Shown: positions 25,661-34,690 of the stretch, in pieces
Numbering within the stretch: position 1 is the stretch's first letter
Layout of the letters: every line of letters starts with the position of its first letter
NCBI RefSeq assembly: GCF_014201655.1
Contig: NZ_JACHEX010000004.1
Location: 1-64,000 of the forward strand
Reading direction: 5' to 3'
Length of the DNA: 64,000 nt
Origin: Thermosipho japonicus
GTDB taxonomy: Bacteria > Thermotogota > Thermotogae > Thermotogales > Fervidobacteriaceae
Position numbers and translations under genes: made by a program
Notes under the pieces: model-generated
What the model was told of the DNA's origin: nothing
What the model saw: the letters and a program-made list of their open reading frames with translations, nothing else
The model's database searches: none

Positions 25661-28600
25661 AAGTATTAACTAAATATATTTTGAAACTTTCATTAGGCCC
25701 ATTTTTGATGGGAATTGGAGCTTTTATTGTATTTGCAAGTGTTGAATTATTGTATCAACTATCGGATATTATTGTAAGACATAGGGTGAGTATCTTAAAA
25801 TTATTTGAATTGATATATTATAACTTACCATATTTTGCATCATTGGGGATTCCTGTAGGAATTTTATTTTCTATTTTTTGGGTATTATCGCAATTATATA
25901 GTTCAAAAGAGATTACAGCTTTTTTAGTCCATGGCATTCCATCAAGAAAATTGGTGTATCCTTTCTTAATTTTGGCTATAATTTTTGGAGCTGTCTCATT
26001 TTATTTGAATGATCAAATAGTTCCGAAATTTAATCAGAAGGCAATGGAAACAATATCAAAATATGTTTATAAAAAGCCGGAAGTTACTATCAAAGAAAAT
26101 GTGTTAACCAAGATAGATGAATCTCAATACTTTTTTGTAAAAAGGTATGATCAACTGCAAGGGATATTATATGATGTTGTTTTGTTTCAAAATATGCAAG
26201 GTGAAGAAAGAATAATTACAGCTAAAAAAGTCGAAAAAGAACAAAATAGTTGGTACTTAATAAACGGGAAAATGTATGTAACAGATAGTGATGGATTTAT
26301 GAAGTTAGACCTTAGCTTTTCAAAGATAAAGCTAGATTTGAAAGATGATTTGGAGAGTTTAATGAGAGTCGGCAGATCTCCAAGGGATATGACAGGTGAA
26401 GAATTAATACAAAAAATAGAGACATTTAAAAAGTTAGGAGTTGATCCTTCACCTTGGATTGTAGAGCTTCATGGAAGGTACGCTAATTCAGTCGGGCCTT
26501 TTATAATAGTAATACTAGGTGTTCCTCTATCACTATTATTTGGATTGAAAAGTAAGTCTTGGAGTGTTATTTTTACTTTTGTAATTGTTGTTTTATATCA
26601 AGGCTCTGGAGCTTGGCTTTCTGCAATGGGGAAAGAAAATTTAATTAATCCGGTCCTTGCGGCTTGGTATCCTGATCTTTTATTTGCGATTATAGGATTC
26701 ATTCTTTTTGCTATGCTAGATACACCTGTGGCCTATAGAATTAGAGAATTGATAACAAAATTTTTAGTGGTATTTTTTGTGTTTTTTGTAAGCTCAAATT
26801 TATATTCGAAGGATTTGACATTGGATGCATCAAGCATTGTGTATAATACTTCATATATTTTTGCAAGCCAAAATGTTAACATAAATTGGGAAGATGTAGT
26901 TTTATTTTCTGATGAAGCAACCATATTTTTGGTGGATAATAAAGTAAAAGTTTTGGAAGCAGCAGGAAATGTAGTTTTAAGAAGAGAAAATAAAGAGTAT
27001 TATTCAAATTATATGAAATACTTTTTTGATAATGATGATACTTATATAGTTAAAGTAAGAGGTGTTGAAAAGTATAAAAAAAAAGGCAAAGGTATAGATC
27101 TGTATTTTAATTCTGAATTTATCCAAAAAAGTTCTGAAACAGTGTTAATGAAAGAAGCTTATGTAACAACGTGTGAACTTGAAAATCCACATTACAAAAT
27201 TGAAGCATTAAGAGTTTATGTTTATGATAACAAATTTTTAATTGCTGAGAATTCTATTTTATTTTTACTTGATGTTCCATTATTTCCATATCCTGTTTAT
27301 TTTTTAAATTTAACTGACAGTGAGTTTTCTCCTTTTTCGTTTTCTCTGGCATGGGATGAAGATGGTGGATTTGTAACACATCAAGAGTATAACCTTTATG
27401 TTAATGATTACCTTCTTTCTACTAAGATTACTACAGAAAATGAAGAAACTATTCCTCAATTTAGTATTTACAAAAAAGATGATAAGAAAACAAAGTTTTC
27501 TATAGATTATGAGAAAAATTACATATATTTAGATTTGAAAAATTTAAAATACAATTCTAATTGGGTTACTAATAAAACATTTTTTCAAGTAAGCTATTCC
27601 CCTCTTTATTTTGAAGAATATCTAAATAGCGATAGTTATTATAAGAAATTTGGGTTAAATTTTGATCTTTATGGCAAAGGAAAGATAGATATCAATTTTT
27701 ATTGGGATAGAAATATAAGTAGAGTTAATAATTCGTTTTCTATTTTTAATGTTAAAAAAGATCTTTCAATAGCAGAATTTAACATTCAAAATTTGAGTTT
27801 TAATAATTCATTAGAAAAATCAAAATTTTTCACAGATGATAGTACATGGACATTATATCAATATGGAAATTATTCTTTTTCATTTAAAAATAAACACTTT
27901 AGTACTAAATTCTACGGTAAAGTGTATAATGATACTTTTTCAAGTAATATTAAGCATATTTTTTCTTATCCTTTAAGCTTTGAGAATGAACTTGTTAAAG
28001 TATATGCTAAATATGGATTTGGAGCAAATTTATATAATGCAATTGTTGACAAATATTATTTTAATTTAGGATTATATGATATTTATGAGTTAAGTGGGAA
28101 GTTAAAATTTAAAGTGTTTGATATTGAAGCAAAATATGAGCTAAGAGAAAATTTTCGAGATGAATCAACAAATACTGCGTATAATAGATTGAGTAGTATT
28201 GTATATGTTAATACTCCTAATTTGAATTTTTCATTAAAACAAGGGTGGGATTTTTTAAAAGAAAAAAGGTTGGATGATGAAATTTCTTCAAAGTTTTCTT
28301 TTATTGTTTTAAACGGTAAGATTGAACTTGAATCAAAAGCAACTTATGACAACGAAGAAAGAAAACTATCTCCTTGTGATATTTCGTTATCTTATGTTAA
28401 TAAACCTTTTTCTTTGATATATAGACTGAATACTAAATATTATCCAGGTGAACAACAGCCTATAAAAGAGTTAACTCATATCTTTACTTTTCAAAAGCTG
28501 AAAGGAAAACTTGTCCAATCTATAGAGTATAATTATGTAAAAAATGCTTATATAAATGGAACATTTTCTATAAATAGTTATAAAAATACTTTAGAACTTT

Positions 28601-28989
28601 CATATAATAAGAGTTCAAAAGAAGCAACTCCAGAAATTTATTGCAAGTATTCTTTAAAAAATCAAGAAAATTCTCTTCATTTATCATACAAGGCTTCGAC
28701 TAAAATATTAACTTTTGGTTTTAACTTAAAGACAATAGATCCTGGAATTAGCTTTTATACGACTTATGATATTAAGAATGAAAGGTTTAATAATTTGAAA
28801 GCAACATTAAGTAAATCTTTACATCATTGGATGTTTGAAGTTTCTAGCGAATTTGAATTTAATCACGATCAAGTATTTAATTTTGATGATGTGAAAAAAT
28901 TGTCTGTTTTGTTTTATATTAAAGAATTTGATGATAAATTTTTAGGATGGGACTTTAAAGAAAATTCACCAAATATAGGTTTGTTTTAG
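25657..28989 (+). CDS. LptF/G permease fused to LptD-like outer-membrane assembly protein
   Basis: 1110 residues. Residues 1-~360 are a complete LptF/LptG (YjgP/YjgQ) permease: three N-terminal membrane helices, a periplasmic beta domain (about 115-260) and three C-terminal helices (about 275-352), including NSVGPFIIVILGVPLSLLFG. Residues ~365-385 are a hydrophobic stretch ending NLYS, like a signal peptide. After it come an OstA/LptA-like beta region and the LptD hallmark (about 500-550: YVTTCELENPHYKIEALR, then LFLLDVPLFPYPVYFLNL). The rest (about 560-1110) is strand-rich with alternating aromatic residues and ends in a terminal Phe, as outer-membrane barrels do. It would join the inner-membrane export motor to the outer-membrane receiver in one chain. 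Overlaps phoU by 4 bp. Whether it stays one chain is unknown. Confidence 0.85.
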   Translation: MKVLTKYILKLSLGPFLMGIGAFIVFASVELLYQLSDIIVRHRVSILKLFELIYYNLPYFASLGIPVGILFSIFWVLSQLYSSKEITAFLVHGIPSRKLVYPFLILAIIFGAVSFYLNDQIVPKFNQKAMETISKYVYKKPEVTIKENVLTKIDESQYFFVKRYDQLQGILYDVVLFQNMQGEERIITAKKVEKEQNSWYLINGKMYVTDSDGFMKLDLSFSKIKLDLKDDLESLMRVGRSPRDMTGEELIQKIETFKKLGVDPSPWIVELHGRYANSVGPFIIVILGVPLSLLFGLKSKSWSVIFTFVIVVLYQGSGAWLSAMGKENLINPVLAAWYPDLLFAIIGFILFAMLDTPVAYRIRELITKFLVVFFVFFVSSNLYSKDLTLDASSIVYNTSYIFASQNVNINWEDVVLFSDEATIFLVDNKVKVLEAAGNVVLRRENKEYYSNYMKYFFDNDDTYIVKVRGVEKYKKKGKGIDLYFNSEFIQKSSETVLMKEAYVTTCELENPHYKIEALRVYVYDNKFLIAENSILFLLDVPLFPYPVYFLNLTDSEFSPFSFSLAWDEDGGFVTHQEYNLYVNDYLLSTKITTENEETIPQFSIYKKDDKKTKFSIDYEKNYIYLDLKNLKYNSNWVTNKTFFQVSYSPLYFEEYLNSDSYYKKFGLNFDLYGKGKIDINFYWDRNISRVNNSFSIFNVKKDLSIAEFNIQNLSFNNSLEKSKFFTDDSTWTLYQYGNYSFSFKNKHFSTKFYGKVYNDTFSSNIKHIFSYPLSFENELVKVYAKYGFGANLYNAIVDKYYFNLGLYDIYELSGKLKFKVFDIEAKYELRENFRDESTNTAYNRLSSIVYVNTPNLNFSLKQGWDFLKEKRLDDEISSKFSFIVLNGKIELESKATYDNEERKLSPCDISLSYVNKPFSLIYRLNTKYYPGEQQPIKELTHIFTFQKLKGKLVQSIEYNYVKNAYINGTFSINSYKNTLELSYNKSSKEATPEIYCKYSLKNQENSLHLSYKASTKILTFGFNLKTIDPGISFYTTYDIKNERFNNLKATLSKSLHHWMFEVSSEFEFNHDQVFNFDDVKKLSVLFYIKEFDDKFLGWDFKENSPNIGLF

Positions 28990-29003
28990 ATTGGAGGTTT
29001 AAT

Positions 29004-30326
29004 ATGTCAGAGATTGTATATATTGAAAAAATGGCATATGGAGGCAGTGGAATAGGGAAGTTGCCTGGTGGAAAAGTTATTTTTGTAGATGGGGCCTACC
29101 CCGGTGAATTGGTTGAAGTGGATGTTCTAAGTGAAAAAAGTGATTATGCAATTGGAAATTTAGAAAAGATAGTTGAGAAAATCCCTGAGAGAAGAACAGC
29201 AAAGTGTCCTTATTTTAGAAATTGTGGTGGTTGTAATTTTTTAGATTTAAAGTATGAAAAACAATTAGAGTTTAAGAAAATGGTCTTTATGGATCAACTT
29301 GAAAGAATCGCTGAACTAAAATTGAACGATTTATATATTGAAAAAAGTCCTAAAGAATATGAATATAGGTTAAAGATGGAATATTCAATATTGAATGATT
29401 ATTCTTTTGGTTTTAAAATGAAGAATAGTCATAAAGTTGTAAGTGTAAAAAATTGTATTATTGCTCCAAAAGTTTTTGGTAAAATACTTGAAAAGTTGTC
29501 ATTAACGCTCTCACATTTTAAGATACCTATTTATAATTTTAAGCGTAAAAAGGGACTCTTAAAACATGTAATATTAAGATATTCGCCAAGTGGAGAAGTG
29601 ATGTTGATTTTTGTTACAAAGTCGGAGTATTTCAAGGAAGGTAAAAAAATAGCAAGTCTAATAAAAAAAGAATTTCCTTTTATAAAGTCAATTGTTCATG
29701 TAATGAATAGCAATGATAAAATAGTTTTAAGAGGCCCTTATAAGGTATTAAGTGGCGATGGAGTAATTAATTATGAATTTAGTTGGGAAAAATTTCAAGT
29801 TCCTCCAACTGCATTTTTTCAAAATAATTTTCATGTTGCGGAAAAAATGGTTGAATTTTTAACAAAAAAATTAGATTTAAATGGTAATGAGATTGTTTTA
29901 GATTTATTTAGTGGACTTGGAACATTTTCTTTAAGACTTGCTGCTTTATCAAAATTTGTTATTGCAGTTGAATCCAGTCATGTATCAGTAAAGGCAGGAA
30001 GGGCAAATGCAAATATAAATGGATTAAAGAATATTAAATTTATTGAAGCTGATGCATTAGATTATTTAAACCAAGTGAAGGAAAAATTTGATGTAATTGT
30101 TCTTGATCCACCAAGGGCTGGGATTGGGCCTGAAGCTATAAAAAAAATATTAGAACTATCTCCTCAGAAAATAGGCTATGTTTCATGTAATCCTACAACT
30201 TTTGCAAGGGATTTAAAATTACTACTTGAAAAGTATGAAATAGAAGATATAAGAATTTTTGATATGTTTCCACAAACTTACCATATTGAATCTGTAGCTA
30301 TTTTAAGTAGAAAAAACAATCTGTGA
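29004..30326 (+). CDS. 23S rRNA (uracil-5)-methyltransferase, RlmCD/RumA family
   Basis: 440 residues. N-terminal TRAM domain (about 1-55), a [4Fe-4S] Cys set (CPYFRNCGGC at about 68-77 plus a later Cys in VKNCIIAP), then the Rossmann methyltransferase with LDLFSGLGTFS, the VLDPPRAG motif, the catalytic Cys in YVSCNPTTFARD, and the base Glu in YHIESVAIL. Makes m5U in 23S rRNA using SAM; which uridine cannot be told. RBS GGAGG. Confidence 0.9.
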   Translation: MSEIVYIEKMAYGGSGIGKLPGGKVIFVDGAYPGELVEVDVLSEKSDYAIGNLEKIVEKIPERRTAKCPYFRNCGGCNFLDLKYEKQLEFKKMVFMDQLERIAELKLNDLYIEKSPKEYEYRLKMEYSILNDYSFGFKMKNSHKVVSVKNCIIAPKVFGKILEKLSLTLSHFKIPIYNFKRKKGLLKHVILRYSPSGEVMLIFVTKSEYFKEGKKIASLIKKEFPFIKSIVHVMNSNDKIVLRGPYKVLSGDGVINYEFSWEKFQVPPTAFFQNNFHVAEKMVEFLTKKLDLNGNEIVLDLFSGLGTFSLRLAALSKFVIAVESSHVSVKAGRANANINGLKNIKFIEADALDYLNQVKEKFDVIVLDPPRAGIGPEAIKKILELSPQKIGYVSCNPTTFARDLKLLLEKYEIEDIRIFDMFPQTYHIESVAILSRKNNL

Positions 30327-30332
30327 TAAAAT
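30324..30332 (+). promoter_or_regulatory. Possible extended -10 before the IMP cyclohydrolase gene
   Basis: TGATAAAAT, overlapping the stop of the rRNA methyltransferase gene, 22 nt before the next ATG. No -35 is clear, so the assignment is weak. Confidence 0.3.
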
Positions 30333-30354
30333 ATAAATAAAAGGGGTGGGAACT

Positions 30355-30960
30355 ATGAATGTCAAAAGAGCTCTTATTAGTGTATACAATAAGGAGGGTA
30401 TCGTTGAATTTGCTAGAAAGCTTTCTGGATGGGGAGTGGAAATAATAAGTACTGGAAATACTGCAAAGTTATTAGAGGAAAATGGTATTCCAGTTAATCG
30501 TGTATCTGAAGTTACAGGCTTTCCAGAAATTCTTGGTGGTAGAGTGAAAACTCTTCATCCAAAAATATTTGGTGGAATTCTCGCAAAATTTGGCGATAGT
30601 AAACATATGAAGGACTTATCGGATAATAATATCAAACCAATAGATATGGTTGTAGTTAATTTATATCCGTTTGAGCTTGTAGCAAAAGAAACACGCAATG
30701 AGGAAAAATTAATTGAGAATATTGACATTGGTGGGGTTGCATTATTAAGAGCTGCTGCAAAAAATTATAGAGATGTAATAGTTATTTCAGACCCTGAAGA
30801 TTATGATAAAGTTTTGAAGAGTTTAGAAGAATGTGGAGATGTAATTCTTCATCAAAGAAGGATTCTTGCGTTAAAGGCTTTTTATAGAACGATGAAATAC
30901 GATGCAGAAATTCATAGTGTTTTATCTGAATTATTTGCTTCTAATAATTTTGAGGAGTAA
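30355..30960 (+). CDS. Stand-alone IMP cyclohydrolase domain (PurH N-terminal part)
   Basis: 201 residues matching only the N-terminal MGS-like domain of PurH: RALISVYNKEGI, ISTGNTAKLL, GFPEILGGRVKTLHP, VVNLYPF, ENIDIGGVALLRAAAKN. That domain closes FAICAR to IMP. The C-terminal AICAR formyltransferase domain (about 300 residues more in normal PurH) is absent; the frame ends cleanly with a stop and the next gene is unrelated. Start ATG 30355 with AAGGGGTGGG before it. Either formylation is done by another protein or IMP synthesis is incomplete. Confidence 0.88.
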   Translation: MNVKRALISVYNKEGIVEFARKLSGWGVEIISTGNTAKLLEENGIPVNRVSEVTGFPEILGGRVKTLHPKIFGGILAKFGDSKHMKDLSDNNIKPIDMVVVNLYPFELVAKETRNEEKLIENIDIGGVALLRAAAKNYRDVIVISDPEDYDKVLKSLEECGDVILHQRRILALKAFYRTMKYDAEIHSVLSELFASNNFEE

Positions 30961-30964
30961 GAAT

Positions 30965-31576
30965 ATGTATGGAATAGTTTCTGATCTTTATAGAAACATA
31001 GTTAGGCTTAAGACTAATAATGGTGATGTAGTGATTAAATCAAATAAAAAAATGCCTAAAGGTTTAAAAGTTGAAATAAAAAATATAGGGCAAGGTGATT
31101 ATAAAGGGAAAATATTGATGGGGCCTTCTAAAGTCTTGCCCTCGTTGAATGTTATTTATTACTCTTCAATGATAACTGAGGATAGAAATTTAGTTGAAAA
31201 ACTATCATTTTTATTTGAAGAGCTTTCCAAAAGAGTAAAGATTGATAGGAATTTTTTTGGCAAATTTAAAAGATATTTTGAAGCGGGCGAAGTAGATGAG
31301 GATAATAAAGTGTTTGGAAATTATGTGAATTTATTAAGTGGAAGATATGGTTTTCGCTCTTTAGGGTTAATTAAAATTTTTATGGACAGAAAAACGGAAG
31401 AATTTGTAGTGTATTTTAAAGATAATGTTATTAAGGGAAAAGTAGAAGGTAATGATATAATTTTAAGTACCGAGAAGATAATAGAAAATATTGAAGAATT
31501 AAAGGAAAAACTAAAGAAGTATTTTTTTAATGTTTATATAAAATATGAAAATTTTGAGGGAGGGATTTACGTTTAG
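30965..31576 (+). CDS. Hypothetical protein upstream of a FlhB-like gene
   Basis: 203 residues, no family recognised. No signal peptide or membrane segment; a small N-terminal beta region (YGIVSDLYRNIVRLKTNNG) with charged helices later. It directly precedes and overlaps a FlhB-tail gene, an arrangement also seen in Bacillus (ylqG-ylqH), where the upstream partner is likewise uncharacterised, so a functional link is possible. Start ATG 30965; the upstream gene's GAGG lies in its 3' end. Confidence 0.6.
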   Translation: MYGIVSDLYRNIVRLKTNNGDVVIKSNKKMPKGLKVEIKNIGQGDYKGKILMGPSKVLPSLNVIYYSSMITEDRNLVEKLSFLFEELSKRVKIDRNFFGKFKRYFEAGEVDEDNKVFGNYVNLLSGRYGFRSLGLIKIFMDRKTEEFVVYFKDNVIKGKVEGNDIILSTEKIIENIEELKEKLKKYFFNVYIKYENFEGGIYV

Positions 31577-31817
31577 AGAAAAATTAGCAGTTGCTTTAAA
31601 GTATGATCCTGAGGTAGATTTTGTGCCTTTTGTTGTTGCAAAAGGGAAAGAAGAGGTTGCTAAGAAGATTTTAGAGATTGCTAAAAAAAGTGGAATCCCT
31701 ATCGTAAAGTCTCCAGAGCTTGTAGATGAATTGTATAAATTAAAAGTTTTAGAAGAAATTCCAAAAAAGTTGTACTTAGCCGTTGCTGAAATTATTGTAT
31801 TTTTGGAAAGCAGGTGA
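31545..31817 (+). CDS. FlhB C-terminal-domain homologue (YlqH-like)
   Basis: Up to 90 residues. Matches the cytoplasmic C-terminal domain of FlhB/YscU: KLAVALKYDPEVD, PFVVAKGKEEVAKKI, AKKSGIPIVKSPELVDELY, EIPKKLYLAVAEII. The NPTH autocleavage site and the membrane part are absent. Such small proteins can partly replace the FlhB tail, or have lost the flagellar role. The start is uncertain: the ATG 31545 has no Shine-Dalgarno, while GAGGGAGGG (31556-31564) is 4 nt before an in-frame ACG (31569), where the conserved domain begins. Overlaps the previous gene by 32 bp. Confidence 0.8.
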   Translation: MKILREGFTFREKLAVALKYDPEVDFVPFVVAKGKEEVAKKILEIAKKSGIPIVKSPELVDELYKLKVLEEIPKKLYLAVAEIIVFLESR

Positions 31818-31822
31818 TTTTT

Positions 31823-32746
31823 ATGACGTTTAAAAGGTTAGGTTTTTTACTATTGTTAATTCTTTCAGTGACTTCTTTTTCAATTGTAAATTGGAGTATT
31901 AATATTAATTTAAATTTTGGAGCACCACAAAATATTCCTGATTATTCTATTTTAATTGATACAGGTGTATCTTTTGCAGATGTCTATATTGATGATGTTT
32001 ATGCTGGTCAAACAGATATTTTTGGGCAGCTATTAGTGAATTTTGACGCATCTGGTTACCATACTATTACTATCAAAGATGAAGATTATTTAAACATTTC
32101 GGTATTAGTTTTTGTAGATAAAACTGGTAAATATTTAAAGATTCCATTAGTTGAAGCTGGAAAACTGGTTGTATTTTCAAACACTTATCCAGTTAATGTT
32201 TATATTAATGGTTATTACTATGGAACAATAAGAAGCATTGATGAAGAGATAAAATTACCAGAGGGAGAGCATTTTGTTACATTTGAAAGTCCAGGATATA
32301 ATCCTATAACTAAAAAGGTATATATTAAATTTGAAGAAAAAAGTGCAGTTAATTTGAATTTTGAAAAACTTAAATTAGAATTAAACATTAGAAGTAAGAT
32401 GAGTGAATTTTCTCCAAATAATGATTGGTATATGGATAGATGGGAATTGGAAATTTATCTTTCTACTTATGCAACAGTTACAGTAGATATATTAAAAGAT
32501 GATATCAAAATATTTGAAAAAGTTTTTTCTGGAAAGCCTAACTTGAATTTATTTACATGGGACGGTTCAGGGGCTAGTGAAGTTGGTGAATATTTAGTTA
32601 AAGTAATTGCTACTGATGGAAATGACGAAATTATTAATGAAACAAAAGTTTTATTAGATGATAAATATACGTATTTAAAAGAGATAGCTATAACTTCACT
32701 TATTATGATGTTTGGAACAATACTGTATTTTGTAATAAAAAAATAG
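31823..32746 (+). CDS. Envelope protein with PEGA-like and FlgD-Ig-like domains
   Basis: 307 residues. Signal peptide or N-terminal anchor (MTFKRLGFLLLLILSVTSF), a PEGA-like repeat region (about 35-175, e.g. VNVYINGYYYGTI, PEGEHFVTFESPGY), a FlgD-type Ig-like domain (about 185-275, FSPNNDWYMDRWELEIYLS and FTWDGSGASEVGEYLVKV) and a C-terminal membrane helix (about 283-305). It appears fixed in a membrane with its beta domains outside the cytoplasm. ATG 31823 after CAGGTGA. Role unknown. Confidence 0.75.
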   Translation: MTFKRLGFLLLLILSVTSFSIVNWSININLNFGAPQNIPDYSILIDTGVSFADVYIDDVYAGQTDIFGQLLVNFDASGYHTITIKDEDYLNISVLVFVDKTGKYLKIPLVEAGKLVVFSNTYPVNVYINGYYYGTIRSIDEEIKLPEGEHFVTFESPGYNPITKKVYIKFEEKSAVNLNFEKLKLELNIRSKMSEFSPNNDWYMDRWELEIYLSTYATVTVDILKDDIKIFEKVFSGKPNLNLFTWDGSGASEVGEYLVKVIATDGNDEIINETKVLLDDKYTYLKEIAITSLIMMFGTILYFVIKK

Positions 32747-32760
32747 AGGAGGTATTTGAG

Positions 32761-33870
32761 TTGATAGATTTTGAACTAAAACAAAAAATTGATGAGGCAA
32801 AGAAGAAATATGAGGATATAATTAAGGTATTTCATCCAGAAGATAAGAGGAAAGAGCTTGAAAAGTTGGAAAAACAAATGGGAGATTCTGATTTTTGGAG
32901 TGATCAAAGAAAAGCTAGAGAAATTTCTCAAAAAGCTCAAAGAATTAGAAAGATTATTGATGACATGAAAGATATTGAAGCAAAATTTGAAGATTTAGAT
33001 GCTGCAATAGAATTATCAGACGAAGATCAAAGTTTTGTTGAAACTATTAAAGAAATGGTAGAAGAAATTGAGAAAAAAGTAAAAACATTCGAACTTGAAT
33101 TGATATTAAATGGTAAATTTGATGCTAATAATGCATATTTAACAATACACCCGGGCGCAGGTGGAACTGAATCTCAAGATTGGGCATCAATGCTTTTGAG
33201 AATGTATATGCGCTGGGCTGAGAGAAAAGGATTTGATGTTCAGATTGTTGATTATCAACCGGGAGAAGAAGCTGGGATTAAAAGTGCAATGATTTATATA
33301 AAAGGTGATTATGCATATGGCTATTTAAAATATGAAAGAGGTGTTCACAGGCTTGTGAGAATTTCTCCATTTGACGCAAATAAAAGGCGTCATACTTCCT
33401 TTGCATCGGTTAACGTTATACCAGAAATAGATGATGATATAGATATAGAAATAAATCCAGAAGATTTACGTATAGATACATATAGAGCATCTGGTGCAGG
33501 TGGCCAATATGTTAATAAAACAGAATCAGCGGTTAGAATTACGCATATTCCAACAGGAATAGTCGTTACATGTCAAACAGAACGTTCACAACTTCAAAAT
33601 AAAGAAACGGCATTAAAAGTTTTAAAAGCAAGGCTTTATCAACTCGAAATGGAAAAGCGTCAAAAACAACTTGAAGAAATTCAAGGTGAATTAAAAGATA
33701 TATCTTGGGGAAATCAAATAAGGTCATATGTATTCCAACCATATACTATGGTGAAGGATCATAGAACTAATGTTGAAACAGGGAATATTGATGCTGTTAT
33801 GGATGGAGAAATTGATATTTTTATCGAGAGTGAATTAATACATTTTGCAGGTAATAGAAATAAGCAATAG
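32761..33870 (+). CDS. prfB: Peptide chain release factor 2
   Basis: 369 residues. Recognises UGA and UAA. The stop-codon recognition motif SPF is present (VRISPFDANKR) and the GGQ peptidyl-hydrolysis motif is in RASGAGGQYVNKTESAVR. TTG start, 7 nt after GAGGAGG. The frame is continuous from the start: there is no in-frame UGA in the first 30 codons and so no programmed +1 frameshift for autoregulation. Confidence 0.95.
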   Translation: MIDFELKQKIDEAKKKYEDIIKVFHPEDKRKELEKLEKQMGDSDFWSDQRKAREISQKAQRIRKIIDDMKDIEAKFEDLDAAIELSDEDQSFVETIKEMVEEIEKKVKTFELELILNGKFDANNAYLTIHPGAGGTESQDWASMLLRMYMRWAERKGFDVQIVDYQPGEEAGIKSAMIYIKGDYAYGYLKYERGVHRLVRISPFDANKRRHTSFASVNVIPEIDDDIDIEINPEDLRIDTYRASGAGGQYVNKTESAVRITHIPTGIVVTCQTERSQLQNKETALKVLKARLYQLEMEKRQKQLEEIQGELKDISWGNQIRSYVFQPYTMVKDHRTNVETGNIDAVMDGEIDIFIESELIHFAGNRNKQ

Positions 33871-33881
33871 AGGTGGGGATT

Positions 33882-34685
33882 ATGGCAAAAGTTTATGTTG
33901 TAACTTCTGGTAAAGGTGGAGTGGGGAAAACTACAATTTCAGCAAATTTAGGTTGTGCTTTGGCAAAAGATGGTAATAAAGTTTGTGTAATAGATGCAGA
34001 TGTTGGATTAAAAAATTTAGATGTAGTTTTAGGGTTGGAAAATAGGATAATTTATACACTAATTGATGTAATAAGAGGGAATGTTAGTGCTAAAGAAGCG
34101 CTTGTAAGACACAAAAATTTAAAAAATTTATATCTAATTGCTGCTTCACAGATTGCAACAAAGGAAATGGTTTCACCAGAAGATATGATTAATCTGGTAA
34201 AAGAACTTGATGAAGATTTTGATTATATTATAATTGACTCACCTGCCGGGATTGAAAGAGGTTTTAGGAATGCAATTGCTCCATCAGAATATGCTATTGT
34301 TGTAACTACTCCAGAACTTCCTGCGATATCTGATGCTGATAGAGTAATTGGATTACTTGAAAATAATGGATTTAATGAAGAAAATATTATGTTGATTTTA
34401 AACAAGTATAAACCACAAATGGTCAAAAAAGGTGACATGTTATCAGAAGCTGATGTGGAAAAGGCTTTAGCAATTAAGCTTATAGGTGTTTTACCCGATT
34501 CAAATGAGGTTATAATTTCTACTAATAAGGGAATACCGATTGTTTTGGAAAAAGATGAAGGAATTTCTAAGAATTTTGAAAATATTGTAAAGAGATTAAA
34601 AGGTGAAGAAATTTCTCTAGCAGAAGATATCGATAATAATGAGAATTTTTTTAGAAAATTTTTGTCCTTTTTTAATAAGAGGTGA
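33882..34685 (+). CDS. minD: Septum site-determining ATPase MinD
   Basis: 267 residues. Deviant Walker A GKGGVGKTT near the N-terminus, DADVGLKNLD (switch I), IIDSPAGIERGF (switch II) and a C-terminal amphipathic helix FFRKFLSFFNKR for membrane binding. Works with MinE and MinC to keep the division ring at mid-cell. ATG 33882 follows AGAGGTGGGG. It is 5 bp before minE; minC is not in this window. Confidence 0.95.
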   Translation: MAKVYVVTSGKGGVGKTTISANLGCALAKDGNKVCVIDADVGLKNLDVVLGLENRIIYTLIDVIRGNVSAKEALVRHKNLKNLYLIAASQIATKEMVSPEDMINLVKELDEDFDYIIIDSPAGIERGFRNAIAPSEYAIVVTTPELPAISDADRVIGLLENNGFNEENIMLILNKYKPQMVKKGDMLSEADVEKALAIKLIGVLPDSNEVIISTNKGIPIVLEKDEGISKNFENIVKRLKGEEISLAEDIDNNENFFRKFLSFFNKR

Positions 34686-34690
34686 GTTAA

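Noticed and set aside
32761-32860. Programmed frameshift in prfB
   Set aside because: The frame is continuous from the TTG start and there is no early in-frame UGA or slippery CUU-UGA site.
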